This document shows positions 23,601-34,966 of a DNA stretch of 64,000 bases, in pieces. The stretch is from assembly GCA_001949185.1 (NCBI GenBank), contig BDGG01000002.1:4950448-5014447 (forward strand). The letters are read 5' to 3'. Position 1 is the first letter of the stretch. Each line of letters opens with the position of its first letter. The stretch comes from Ramazzottius varieornatus (Eukaryota; Tardigrada; Eutardigrada; Parachela; Ramazzottiidae). The translations under genes and the position numbers were made by a program. Under the pieces are notes generated by a model. The model saw nothing but the letters and a program-made list of their open reading frames with translations. It was not told the DNA's origin and made no database searches.

Positions 23601-25925
23601 CTTTCCGCACCTACTTTGTTACTCTGCTGAATTTTAACCTCCAGGAAAGAAATATTCGGGACGAAACACCCCACCTCCAGGTATCGATTCCAGTTGACGA
23701 GCGACAGGATGAAACTGCTCCCAACGGTGCGATCCAGCCCCGAGTCGACTCCGTTCTTCCTACGTCGCCCAACTTTATTAGCCCATATTCTGCGGCTCGG
23801 TACCGCATTACCGTCAGCAAAGAAGAGGTCTTTCCCCAGCACTTTTTCTTAAGCGTGACAATTTCTACAAATTCAACGGACTTTGTGGACGGTCGGGTCT
23901 TCATGTATCTGCTAGATGACAGCGACAGCTTGATCGAAGCCAAGGTCTTCACCTATTTGGACATTCTGAGTCAAGGACGGTCCACCGTGCGGCTGAGCTT
24001 TCCGTCGACGCGGAATCCTCATGCACTGTCTTTGGTGAACGAAGGGTCTTCCTATGTTCTGATGACCACCGAGTTGCGAGCACTAGCCTGCAACGCTGGA
24101 GGAACGGTATCTGGAGACGTCGGACACTGTCAGCCAGATCCTGCGGTCTCTACGCCGGGTCTCCGAACTTGTACATGCGATAGACTGTCCAGTTTCACCG
24201 GACGGCTGTTTCACTTTAAAGAATTTTATATGATGGAAAAGGAAGTGGTATGTTTCCGCAGAGTACTGTTTGGGGTTACCTACGGTCACATCGATATTGC
24301 TCAGGTTACAGTATTTGTTTTTCCCTTCCTCAGGATTTACGGAAGAACTCCCGCAGTTTCATGGCGGGTGGGAGTTTGATACTCGTCTCCGCATTTTACA
24401 TTTTGTGCCTGATCACAATCGGAGTTCACCACAAAAGAAGACCTCGGCCGTCTGGTACGAATAAAGTTGTCAATATCGGCAGTGGACAGTTCAGGGCGGA
24501 CCTGTTGTTTTGGGGCTCCCAACTCGTTGCAAAAGGTACGAAAGCCAAACTCGCGTCTTCACATAAATATAAATATTTTTTAGTGTGGTTTTTGTCGTTG
24601 GGATGTCTTTTCTGCTGTCAGCTTACTCACGATCACACATGCCTTTTTCCAGGAAATGTTTCTGTGAAGTTGACACTGTCTGGTCCGGCAGTGCGCATAG
24701 ATCAGGCAATCCAACTTCCGGAATCCGTAGAGCTGGACGAGGCCTTTTTCGTCCGTCTTCTTACAAACAAGCCGGTGCAGCAAGTAACAATCATACGAAT
24801 AACGGGTCGCATCAGTGATTCCTCGTTCCCTTTCACACGTGTGACGGTACGCCTAATCACTCCCGCCCACAACAGCCTGTTCTCCCACTTCCGCCTTACA
24901 CCCCCTCGTCTCGTGGAAGATACGCGGGAAGGTGTCAAGTTTGAGCATGCGTCTCAAGCAATCAAGTTCTCCGGCGGGAAGTTAGCGGCCATGGAATTTC
25001 ATAAACGACTGGTAGCGGACCATCTCTGGATAAGAATAGTTCAGAAGGACTATTCCGTTGTAAGACAAGTCGAGGCTCTGTCGGTCGCGCTGACTGCCCT
25101 CTTCACATTCATGGGCGTTTGCTCCTTGGCCTTCACTCTCACCCTACGGAAGGACCAAGCGTTAGATTTGACCAGACCATTCCGTCTCCATTCCTCGGAC
25201 TTTGCACTGGGCGTGTGGACGGCCCTGCTTGTGACACCACTGATCACCATCATTGTCGAGATACTCAACCGATGCGAGCGCCGTCTGGCGGCGACTGCCT
25301 CGAGCGAACGAAACAAGAGCCAGTAAGTGAAGAACCAACTCGCATCGGACTCTTTTCATTCTTTTACAAGACCGACAAGAAAGCTTATTTTGATTTCAAG
25401 TAAGCATAAAAAAGTAATTCAGACCAGTGGATAACGAACGGGCTTTTTTTGCTGCGGTACAGAGCCGAGGGAAATCAGCCAGGGACACCAGCCAACCCGC
25501 ATTCCCATGCCACTCGATCGACTAATGCGCCACCGTTGCCTTTAGGCGTAATTCCAGAAGATGGGAAACTGCCTAATGCGTCTCCTTCAGCCTACCAGCC
25601 GGCTGTCGCTCCGGCTAACCCAGACGAACCTCACACTAAAACGGGATGTTTGGCTTCGCCCATGGTTCGCCGCCTTTTAGCATACGTTCTCTGTTTCACG
25701 ATGTCTTCCCAGTCCGTTTGTCTTGTTCTGATTTTCGGTCTGATGTATACGCCGGCGCTATCTCTACGATGGCTGCTATCAGTTGCTTCGGCTTTCATCG
25801 TATCTTTCCTTGTGTTAGAACCGACTAAGATTATGGGGAAGAGTGTGTGGATCTGCTATACGACAACGGAAGTCGAATATTTTTCTAAGAAGTTTGTCAA
25901 ATGTTCTCGTGGAATAGCAACGTAA
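20655..25925 (+). CDS. Polycystin-1-like receptor (WSC, PKD/REJ, GPS, short membrane region)
   Basis: A large cell-surface protein related to polycystin-1. Exons: a probable one ending at 20716, then 20799-21797, 21855-22930, 23004-23343, 23442-24247, 24334-24535, 24653-25322 and 25463-25925, all in phase, giving over 1500 residues. In order: a hydrophobic segment, a Cys-rich WSC-like domain (QKCGLYC...CEMCLCG), PKD/REJ-like Ig folds with many N-glycosylation sites, a GAIN/GPS region with TCTCDRLSSFTG, a first membrane helix, a divergent PLAT-like domain, then helices equivalent to TM2-TM5 of polycystin-1 (final one LRWLLSVASAFIVSFLVLEPTKIM). The frame stops 22 codons after that, without the channel-like TM6-11 or coiled coil of full polycystin-1. 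The translation start is not resolved: no in-frame ATG joins in phase to 20716. Confidence 0.85.
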
Positions 25926-26901
25926 ACTAACGGTTCGCTATGGGGTTGTGAACGAAGTGCGCAGTTAAACACTTCACTGCCATTTAGGAAGGTGTGATGC
26001 CGCAACGACGATCGCTCACGTAATCGCGCCCAATCATCAACACTTGGTTAGGCTTGAAAATTTTGTCACATTGGTCAGCCCAACGAATCGGCTAATATTT
26101 GATTTATTAGGCGGATAATGGATGGGCAATGTTTTGCATCATCGGGCTGAAAGAGCTCCATTATCCCATGTTTACTCTGTCATCAATTAAAAGTGGGTGA
26201 TGGAGCGAAAGCGGCAGCTGCAGAGGCATAAATACATACACATGGCCTTTTAGGGTCCTTTAAGCCTATATACTCCAGAGCGCCATAGTAGCATAAATGT
26301 CCTCCTCCGACTGGCATGAAAACTGGGAGATGAAGAGTACGAACAAGCTAAATACGACTGTCGCCTGCCTGTATGGTAATTGCGTCACCTGGTGGTGGTG
26401 GATGTTTCAATAATGTAGGCGGCAGAGTGAATGTTGTATCGATGTATTAATTGTTTCGAATTTCCGTGTCAAATGTCCAAAGTCGCGCTGAGTTTAAATG
26501 GGAACACTCGACATCTGCCCTTTCATACCTCATCATATGTCAAATCAGCCGGAAAATTCCTCCTTTTGTGTTCATTATGCCCCCCAACATACAGTGCCGG
26601 CAAAGCCTACACATTCATTCTTATGAGGGAAGTGACGCATTTGAATGGAATTTTGCCGAACCGAAAACAAATCGAGTAGTGGGATGATATTCTTGAAGAA
26701 ATTTGGCTCTTTTTCTGGATAAGCCGCATCCAGAAGGAAAGCATCAAAGGTCACCGACATGACAAAACATAGTTTAGCCACAAACATTGAAATTACGATC
26801 GAACGCGCAGTTTTTCAAACTCCACGCTTTTACCGTATGACTTTCGTGTGCCGTTCCCGGCTCACTGTGCACGCTCAAATCCTCTAAACTCTGATATCTG
26901 T
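25926..26901. other. Convergent intergenic region
   Basis: Lies between the polycystin-like and PTF1A stop codons, so it should contain both 3' UTRs. I looked for missing polycystin TM6-11 exons and found none. The short open frames at 26431-26687 have no family resemblance. Confidence 0.5.
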
Positions 26902-27594
26902 TCACGTAAGATCATCTTCCTGTTTCTCCTGTGATGATTCCGCCGGCCGCCACAACTTCGTTTGCGTCAGGTTATTTTCATCTGGCGACCCAACATGCCT
27001 GTCGTAGGACCACGACAAGGAGTGACCTTCAAAGGCGTACTCGCAGTCCATCAAGTCGATTTCTTCTGCAAATTCGAGTGATCTGAGCCTTCAGAAACAA
27101 AAAGGGACACATGTTTTCTGTATGCTTTTACCCATTTGGTTACCTTGTTTGCAGGGTACAATGAACTTCTTTGGCAGTTCTTCTTTTACGGACTTCTTTC
27201 CAGGGTCTACATGATCAGGATCATTTGCAGCTTCCAATAGATTGGACAGGAATGCAATGTAATCAATCGCCAGCCTTAGCGTGTCCACCTTCGACAGCCG
27301 TCGTTCATAGGGTAAGGTCGGGATATTCTGGCGAAGTCCTTCGAAGGCATCATTGATGGACTGCATTCGCCTTCGTTCCCGCAAGTTGGCCGCTTGGCGC
27401 TGTACAAGATGGGACTGCGAACCTTTGCGCTTTTTGGGTCGCCGCAAGTATTCGTTCCCGGAAGTCAGGTAGCTGGCTGGATCCTTCGCCAACTGAGCGT
27501 CCAGGTATTCACCGTACACACAGTTTGTGTTCGTGATGATAGTGGGATAACAACAACCTCTACTTCCATAATCAGAAAACTCGAAAACGTCCAT
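26902..27594 (-). CDS. PTF1A: bHLH transcription factor PTF1A (fly Fer1 orthologue)
   Basis: Class II bHLH factor that heterodimerises with E-proteins and RBPJ. In vertebrates it specifies pancreas and inhibitory neurons. Exon 1 is 27594-27144 and exon 2 is 27065-26902, joined in phase by a short intron, giving 204 residues. The bHLH region ([20 protein letters not shown], then [21 protein letters not shown]) is nearly identical to vertebrate PTF1A and distinct from the neighbouring FERD3L/HAND families. Exon 2 retains the conserved C-terminal block GHSLSW...[12 protein letters not shown], which in vertebrate PTF1A overlaps the RBPJ-binding tail. The ATG at 27594 is the first in frame after an upstream stop. 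It is a small compact gene with no repeats. Confidence 0.93.
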
Positions 27595-28750
27595 ACTGTC
27601 ACCGAAGATTCAAGAAGTCAAAACACTAGCGAAACAATTTTCCCACATGCTGTATTTGGGCGTTTTTGGTGACGGTGCGTTATAAAAACGTTTCTCCACG
27701 GACTAATGAATCAGAGCGGCCGGATGGCAGAAGAAGTGTGGCCGGAAGGATTCATGGAACTCATGATAATGCCTTTCCGGTTCAACAGTGGAAGAAGGGT
27801 GATACCGTGGAAGGGATATGGCGCAGGGGCAACGACGGAAAGGGGACGATACGTATTTTGTTTTGTTACATGTCAGCGGTCTGTCAGACGTACGTGAGTC
27901 CTCAAGTGGTTTTGTCAATTGACGGGCATCAGGGGTGTTTGTCAGCGAGGAGGAAAATCAATCATGGTGTAACAAGGAGAAGGGTACAGGAGCGGACAGC
28001 CGACCACACAGCTAGTGAATACCTCGCAAATACATCTAAATAAATAAGGATTGGACAAAACATAACACGGCGCGCCCATTCATTCCCTCTTTGCTCCCGT
28101 TCAAGTCCAGTTTCATGCTCGCTCTGCCGCTCTTTTATGCTCCAGTCAAAAATGACGTATCGTTTTTGTAGAACACTACTCTTCCACCTGCTTTTCTCCC
28201 TTTTGAGCTGGAAGAATGGAATTCGTATCAAGTTGTTACATACGATATACCGGGAAGAAAATTCATGAAAGCAGTACACATACTCTTTATTTTCGGATCA
28301 GGCCGAAACTAAATTCAATTTGAATCTAAATACCAGAGAAACGAAGATTTGCTTTTATGTATTGATAGGAGTAAAGACTCACTAGTAAAAACAACAACAT
28401 TCGCCTGCGGCAGACATCACGAACACAGGACGATACTGTAAAACAGAGCGAAAGATTGGCTATAAGCAGGGAGATGGTGCCATGGTGGTAACAGCACAGG
28501 ACCGAGACGCTGAGAAATCTTGGTTATCTTTACCATCTGTACGTAAGCTGGACGTTTCCATAAGAAGAGATTCCGTAGTCCTGGTTGCTTTCAAACGCAA
28601 TCGATAAAGTACTGTGACTGGAAGTTCATGGAGTTTATTTCATCAGCGAGGTTTTCATCAAACCCTGTTGACAGAGCAGTGTATTAAGACAGCAAAGTAC
28701 ATCGGTCATACCCGGAAGAAGAGGAAACATCCAGTCAAAAAAGGCTCGGG
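27595..28750. other. Intergenic region upstream of PTF1A
   Basis: The presumed 5' regulatory region of PTF1A and the 3' end of the receptor-like gene. Open frames on both strands (27666-28043, 27962-28279) overlap each other and resemble nothing known. There is no repeat. Confidence 0.45.
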
Positions 28751-30592
28751 TTAATTGGCGTGCGGTACCGACAACGGTGTGCAGTTGCCGGTACTCGGAC
28801 GGAAATGCTGTTGCGCCAAAGCCAGTTGCTCTGTTTGGTAGTGTTCTGACCGTTCGATCAGAAAACACACGAAGCCGACAAAGCCAACAAACACCTGAAA
28901 AGCATCAAGAACGTTTATCGAATTCCACCACGCGAGAAACCAAAGAACACGACGTGAATAGAAAAGCCGGGAGTATTCGTACCGAAACACCGAATGATCG
29001 AGTGACGTGGGCCGCGCCAGCCACGGTAAGGGCGTGAGGCTCGTGGGAAGTGATGTGAAGGATGGTCAGCAGCTGCTCTCCTTCACTCTGTCCGTAGACC
29101 TTATTTCCCACAATAACGTTCTTGGACGTTTTTGTGCGGAATTGTTATTAATAACACCAATACAGGTGCAGCACACGTTTACACTAAATTACCTGGTCCC
29201 GGTGTCGTTGTCGGATGACTACCAGATCTTGCCACAGTTCGGCCGATTTCGCTCGCTGCAAAGTAGATTTCCATTTAGTCCCACTCGGTTGCAAAGCAGT
29301 ATGCACTGAATTTGGCTTACTGTTTCGTGAAGGGAAGTGCAAACAACGATGATCAGCAACAGAGGAATCGAAGGACCCAAGAAAACCGCAACAGTCCGTG
29401 CATAGTCGAGGGCGTTTTTCTTAGGGACAAGGGAAGGGATAAATATTTGCGCGACGATAGCAGACAGCAGCAGTACGTTTTCCAGGATAACGGCCAGTAG
29501 AAAAGCGGAAAAACAGTGGTCGATCTCCTTCAGGACGCCCGAGACCTTTGGACATATGGGACACGGAGAGATGAATTGAACCAGATCGTTACTCCGAGAA
29601 GCGCACATTTTCATGGTTACTGGCCGAAAGTGACATACCTGCGAACTGTATCCCGATAGTGCATCCAGCACTGCTTTGAAGCGAATATTCTGGTCCTGCG
29701 CTATCTGCTTGATAGAATTGGTCAGGAGCTTGTTGAATGTTTTGACACAGGCAATATACTTGACACAGATGTTACAAAAGATTCCGTAGAAGCATAATGG
29801 AGGCAAGTGCGCGAACATGTTGGCGCCCGCGACGATGGGAAAGAGAACTTCTCGAGGTAAGTGGAAAACAAAGTACGTGCTGAGACTCTTTTCGCCCTTG
29901 CCTTCATGAACCAAAATAACGGCACGCAGAATATCCAGTACCGCCATCAAAATAATCACGCACCAACAAATAATCTCCCCGAGAGACATTTCGATGGACC
30001 ATCGAGATGTGGATGGAATCAGGGTTCGTTCGGAGTCCGTCAGATACACCAACGAGGAACTTTCCGTTCTTGACCGTTTCCGGGTGCCAAGAGTATCTAA
30101 CTTGATATTCTTGAGGGCTGTCACGGACCGGAAGCATGTCAGAATATCTTCAGCTTTCCAGAGAAGTATGACCGCCATTGTGGTTCCCAAGAGGAAACTG
30201 AACTGAGTTCTGCACGAATTATTGGTATCTCATTGATAAGCAAACAGTGCGGTTAATTCCGTCTTTTGCCATGCACTTACAAACCTGAGGAATCCCAGGA
30301 TGGTGATGATCCGGCTTTGTTCGTGAACCATGGTAGTGCCGTTGACGGTTGACACATTACGCTCCTGGTTGACGATCCAATCTCCGCAGTCGATTACAAA
30401 GGCCACTACCAAAATCAACGCTACGAGGAAGCTGACCGCCCTCATAGTTACATGGGACGAAGTACCGTCCGAAGTCACCGAATCCATCTCGCGTTTTCTG
30501 TTCGTCCCAACAGAATGGTTATCGGACGAAAAATACATTCCGTAATGGTTTTCAAGGCCAAAGAACACAAGGAGGAACTGCTTTAGTGGCAC
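28751..30592 (-). CDS. Candidate gustatory-receptor-like seven-helix protein
   Basis: Exon 1 (30592-30281) has a short polar N-terminus, a TM1 (AVSFLVALILVVAFVIDCGD) and the start of TM2. Exon 2 (about 30202-29223) joins in phase and contains TM2-TM6, with long hydrophilic loops and a final helix DYARTVAVFLGPSIPLLLII. Exon 3 (about 29099-28983) has the ALTVAGAAHVTRS segment. Exon 4 (28894-28751) has TM7, VFVGFVGFVCFLIE, and a short tail. The helix count, the small last exon with TM7 and the ALT-AG segment before it recall the arthropod gustatory receptor superfamily, but the hallmark TYhhhhhQF is not clear. The exon 2/3 junction does not close in frame with the sites I prefer. An alternative is another lineage-specific 7TM family. 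Confidence 0.6.
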
Positions 30593-31807
30593 AAAAGACC
30601 TGAAATTGGAAGGTAGTCGAGAGCGATTCCTCTGGAACCCGTTCGGCCGATTAGGCTATAGGCGAACGTCGAGGACCCTTGACATTGAAATGGTCACGGG
30701 AGATGGATGAGGTAATCATTCTTGAGTATCGTTCTACAATGTACACTTTGAAACGATTAAAACGATCGAACGGACTGTGCTTTGTTGACAAACTTCTGGG
30801 AAGAATCGACTTACCTCTTTGCGGGTCGCGAAGTTGCAGGTGAGCTCTCTGACTTTACAGTTGCATAAGACTCAATCTCCGAGTTCGGTGTTTGTCCAGC
30901 CCGTTCGATCCAGCACAGTTTCAGACTCTAAAATAGTCAGGCAGTATTTGTGCACTCATATCAAGTTACCAATGACTCGAAGGTTAATTCCTAGGTTTAA
31001 CTTGGGTCTTGGCGTCTCCGAGGTGGGTGAACAGAAGCCGGAAGCTGAGCTCGTGGTACAAGGCGAAAGCCGCGCCATCTACTAACCGATAGGTGTGCAG
31101 CGTTGATTAAGTCATTGATTGCACAAAAGTTGACAGCCACCGTCAAGTGTAGTGACTTGGCTTGCAGCCACCGTCAAGTGTAGTGACTTGGTTTGCAGCC
31201 ACCGTCAAATCAGCAGTAGCAATTATGATTGGTCGATCGGCTTTTGCGGCATATCTTACTGCAGATTCTAGACTGCGGTTCCGAGTGGACTCTTGGTAAA
31301 CTCTGGCTGCTGTCGCGCTTGCTAATTATATCCAGCAGGATCCACAAAAACTCGAAGTGGTCTTGCGACCATTTAAGTTTTTGGTAATTATTTGGTAGAT
31401 TTCGCAGTGGGAAATAAGGACAACACGGTCAATCCGGTAAGGGGGCGTGGTGTAAGTTACTGTCACGCCCACTCCGTTAATTTGGGCTGCGACGTTATTT
31501 ACTGTGGTCCGTGGTTGAAAAACTGACGAGCCGGGCTGTGATACCACACCAGTACGCTGGAAATAAACGGATAGTAGAACCGCAGTCTAGAATCTGCAGT
31601 AAGATATACCGCAAAAGCCGACCGACCAATCATAATTGCTACTGCTGATTTGACGGTGGCTGCAAACCAAGTCACTACAACAGACTAGAAAACGCAGATG
31701 AAAAATTGTAAATTCAGAATAAGACACTTTCCCTGACGGACCGTATCTGCCTCCATTGCCGCGATTCGATTCCCAGGATCTACTAGTGTCTTGCCGAGCC
31801 GCGAAAC
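30593..31807. other. Divergent spacer between the receptor-like gene and LRRC47, with fold-back element
   Basis: Both flanking genes are transcribed away from this spacer. Apart from the inverted-repeat element at 31134-31679 I see no gene. The open frame 30819-31085 is unrecognised. Confidence 0.5.
31134..31679. mobile_element. Fold-back element with internal 31-bp tandem repeat
   Basis: The left arm (31179-31280) and right arm (31578-31679) are about 100 bases each and nearly perfect inverted complements, sharing TAGTGACTTGGTTTGCAG at the outer end and GATTCTAGACTGCGGTT at the inner end. The left end is extended by a tandem repeat of period 31, with units starting at 31134, 31165 and 31196 (CAGCCACCGTCAAGTG...). 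The loop of about 300 bp has no long frame. This is probably a non-autonomous DNA transposon. Confidence 0.85.
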
Positions 31808-34728
31808 ATGTGGACAGAAATCCAGCAAGTCCAGGAGCGTCAGCGTCACGGTAAGTAGGAACCGTTCTCCATTCCGTTACGCCAATTGCCCTGTAACATA
31901 AGTAATAGGTGTCGTTATCGTTATTACTCTTGGTGGCAGAGCTGGTTCTGACTGGACCGGAGGTAGCCCAAAGAATCGACGAGAATGGACTGGATGAGCA
32001 CGTCTACGATCTAGCCGATCTGAACTTCTTGGAAATCAGCCGGACATCCCTGGCTCTGTTGGACAGCAAGATTGGAAACTTGCGAAACCTCTCCAGACTG
32101 GTGCTTCACAACAACAAACTGAAAGAGCTTCCCGGTAAGTAAGACTTGTGAGAGTCCGTACGTCGGAATCTAGACCGGCAGACCGTTGGAATACAGCAGG
32201 ACATACAAGATAAGGAAAGAAAATTTAGAAATCAAAATGTTGGGATTATCCGTAAAGAAATGAGCCCGTTTTGTACAGAGATGGGGGGCGCACATTCTCA
32301 TTGCTAGTGGCTGATGCTGTGCGCCACTTGGATAAGCGATCTGGTTTGAGTCGTTTGCCCACGTCCCAAATCAATTCTGATCAAGTTGATTTGATCTTTC
32401 GCAGAGACTGTTGGTAAGCTCACAAAGCTGAAGTTCCTCGATATTTCCCAGAACGAACTGTCCAGTCTTCCCAACATACTCGCCAACTTAGCTGATTTAC
32501 AAAGCTTGAACGCTAGCGTCAACAACATCGCCAGTATAAGCGACCTCTCCCACTGCGTACGCCTGACCAACGTAGACCTTTCCCACAACAAACTCGAAAA
32601 CTTCCCTGAAGACCTCTGCAACGGATATCTGGTCAATCTGATAGACATCAAACTGAACAACAACCTTCTCGCCAACATCTCCCCGGAAATCGTACTGTTA
32701 TCCGCTCTGAAACAGATCGATCTATCGTCCAACAAGATCACCGAGATCCCGAAGGAACTGTCGGAATGTCAGAAACTGAAGGAAGTCCTGTTAGCCGATA
32801 ACCCCATCAAGGACTCTCGCTTGAAGAAGCTGACAGCCCAGAAACCACCAAAGTCTAAAGCGATACTAGATTACGTTCGTGAACACTGTGCGTATCTTGG
32901 AAGAACTGTGACAGAAGAGAGTGGAAAGAAGGGCGCTGGGAAACCCAAGAAGAAGAAAGGTGGGAAGTCGAACGACGCCGACGAGCGTGCGAAGGATGAG
33001 ATTCAGGTGATTGCGGCTGGAGAAGACTCGAAGCGAATCGTGGTGAAACCCAGCGTGATATCAATCCGTCCGTACATCGTCTGCTGTATCCTGAGGAACC
33101 TCCAACTGGACGAACCGGCTAAACTTCAGAAATTCATCAGCATTCAGGTACATAGGTGGGTCAATAAGTTGTAAGGCACAGTCCACCTGAAAGTGCTATT
33201 TTGCAGAGCACCCTCTTGAAAGATAGAACATCTCTTCTAATCACTATCCTCAAAAAATGAGGTACCTGGCACTCGAACAGGAGGAGAAATAATTTTTTTA
33301 AAAGATGCAAAAAATCTTTTTCGATTTTCCTCGTAAACTCGCGCATTTCGTAATTTTATTCTCGCGTTATCCGCGCCGATCGTGGAAGAGCATTCTTTCG
33401 AACATTTGCGATGGATGATTTTTTAGCGGTTCGACAAAAAGCAACTAGAGTGTGGAGGGAATATAGAGGGAAAGCTTACTTGTATCAGAAATAGAACACG
33501 GTGGAGAAAACAGAAAAGTTCTCAAAATCCAGCTGGTGATCCGGCAGCGCACCAGGTGGCATTTCCCCGTTTCACTTGCGCACTTTCGCTTGGCGCACAA
33601 ATGAAATTCTTTCTCGAGCCTTGACAGCAGTCAGGCTTGACTTCCCTTTGCTTAAACTAGTCACTAGACATCCCTCTTTCATCCAGAGCTGAAGTTGAAC
33701 TCAAGCGTACAATGGGGAAGAAACTACATAGCTTCGTCTAGAACGTGGAGCCCTAAAAAACCTCCCTTCATCCACTTTACAAATTTTTTTCAACGAATGA
33801 CTTCCCAGCCTAGACTCTAATTGTGCCGTGTTGCCCAGAAGTTACTCTATACTCAAGCAATAAAGCTGCATAGATCGAAAGACTACAGAATTTCTGGTGA
33901 ACACAGCTTTAAAACTTGTTGAACCCCGTACGTATATCGTACCTGTTCTTCTAGAAGTGTAAAAGGATTGCTGAATGAACGAAGTGCTCTCATTTGCAGA
34001 CTGATCTCCACGATGAGTTATGCGAGAAAAGGATGGCAGCGACGATCGCGACGCATGACTTGGATTCCATCAACGGAGACATTGTTTATGAAGCCCGTAT
34101 ACCGTCAAACATTACACTTCAACCACTGAAGAAAAACGGCCAGATGACTGCACAGAAGCTCGTTGGCCAGCTGGAAGACGAAGCGGAAGCATTGAGGAAG
34201 GAGAAGAAGCGCAACACTTTCTCAGGAATCCATAAGCAAGTTGTTTTGAATTTTTGAGACATCAACTAGCGTACATCACGCTACAGTTTTTAGAATTATG
34301 GTTCTGTTCGCAGGTATCTGACCTTGTTGCAAGACAAGCCTTTGTACGCATGTCTGACAGCTAAGACTGACGGGACGGTGATATCGTTTCCGCCGATCAC
34401 GAACAGTGAGAAGACGAAGGTGACAGTCGACACGAAAAGTGTCCTGTTGGAAGTCACGAGCACGAAGAGCATGGCGTTCTGCAAGATCGTCATTGAGAAG
34501 CTCTTGCTGGAGTGCTTTGCCGCTTCGGTTGTCCGAGTAGCAGCGAAGAAAGAGGAACAACCTGACACTGATGAGGACGCAGCCGGGGACCAAGCTGGGG
34601 ACTCTGGTGGCAAACGGCTATTGGTGGTTGAGCAGGTTAAGATCTTTGACGAGTCTGGTGAACTCCGGGTTGTATATCCTTCTCGAGTAGATTTGAATTT
34701 GGACCAACTAAACATCGTCCGAGACTGA
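31808..34728 (+). CDS. LRRC47: Leucine-rich repeat-containing protein 47
   Basis: A cytosolic protein with LRRs and a B3/B4 tRNA-binding-type domain related to the Phe-tRNA synthetase beta chain. Its cellular role is poorly known. Exons 31808-31850, 31940-32134, 32405-33147, 34000-34235 and 34314-34728 give 543 residues in frame (human about 580). Exons 1-2 have the family start (LVLTGPEVAQRI), then LRRs of the LxxLxLxxNxL type (LVLHNNKLKELP; VDLSHNKLENFP; IDLSSNKITEIP), a Lys-rich linker GKPKKKKGGK, then the B3/B4-like region with FPPITNSEKTKV, and the C-terminal LVVEQVKIFDESGELRVVYPS, all typical of LRRC47. Intron 4 uses a GC donor (AA|GCAAGT). No GT donor there keeps the frame. Intron 2 carries a palindromic repeat copy. 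Confidence 0.95.
32268..32352. repeat. Intron-resident palindromic repeat, copy 5 (LRRC47)
   Basis: Core GGGGGCGCACATTCTC and right arm CTGTGCGCCACTTGG, followed by GATCTGGTTTG. Diverged at the left end. It lies in the LRRC47 intron 32135-32404. Confidence 0.6.
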
Positions 34729-34966
34729 TAGCTTGGCGGTATTAGCTCCGATGAAAAGTCCCAGTTCGAGCGTGTGCGTTTTATTTGACGTTTTTGTTCG
34801 CTGAAATGTTGTCGCAGTTTTAAAGAGAAATATACGATAAAAGTAAACGCATCGATTAATAGATTTGGCCAGAAGGACGGGCAGAAAGTGGAAACATGAA
34901 TCTATACTAGCTAAAATTAAAACCAGGCTTTCAAGTTTCGTCAGAACGGATTGGACGGAGAAGCTA

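Noticed and set aside
31134-31226. Short direct repeats considered as a CRISPR-like array
   Set aside because: Period-31 units are contiguous with no spacers, the repeat belongs to a fold-back element, and the genome is eukaryotic.
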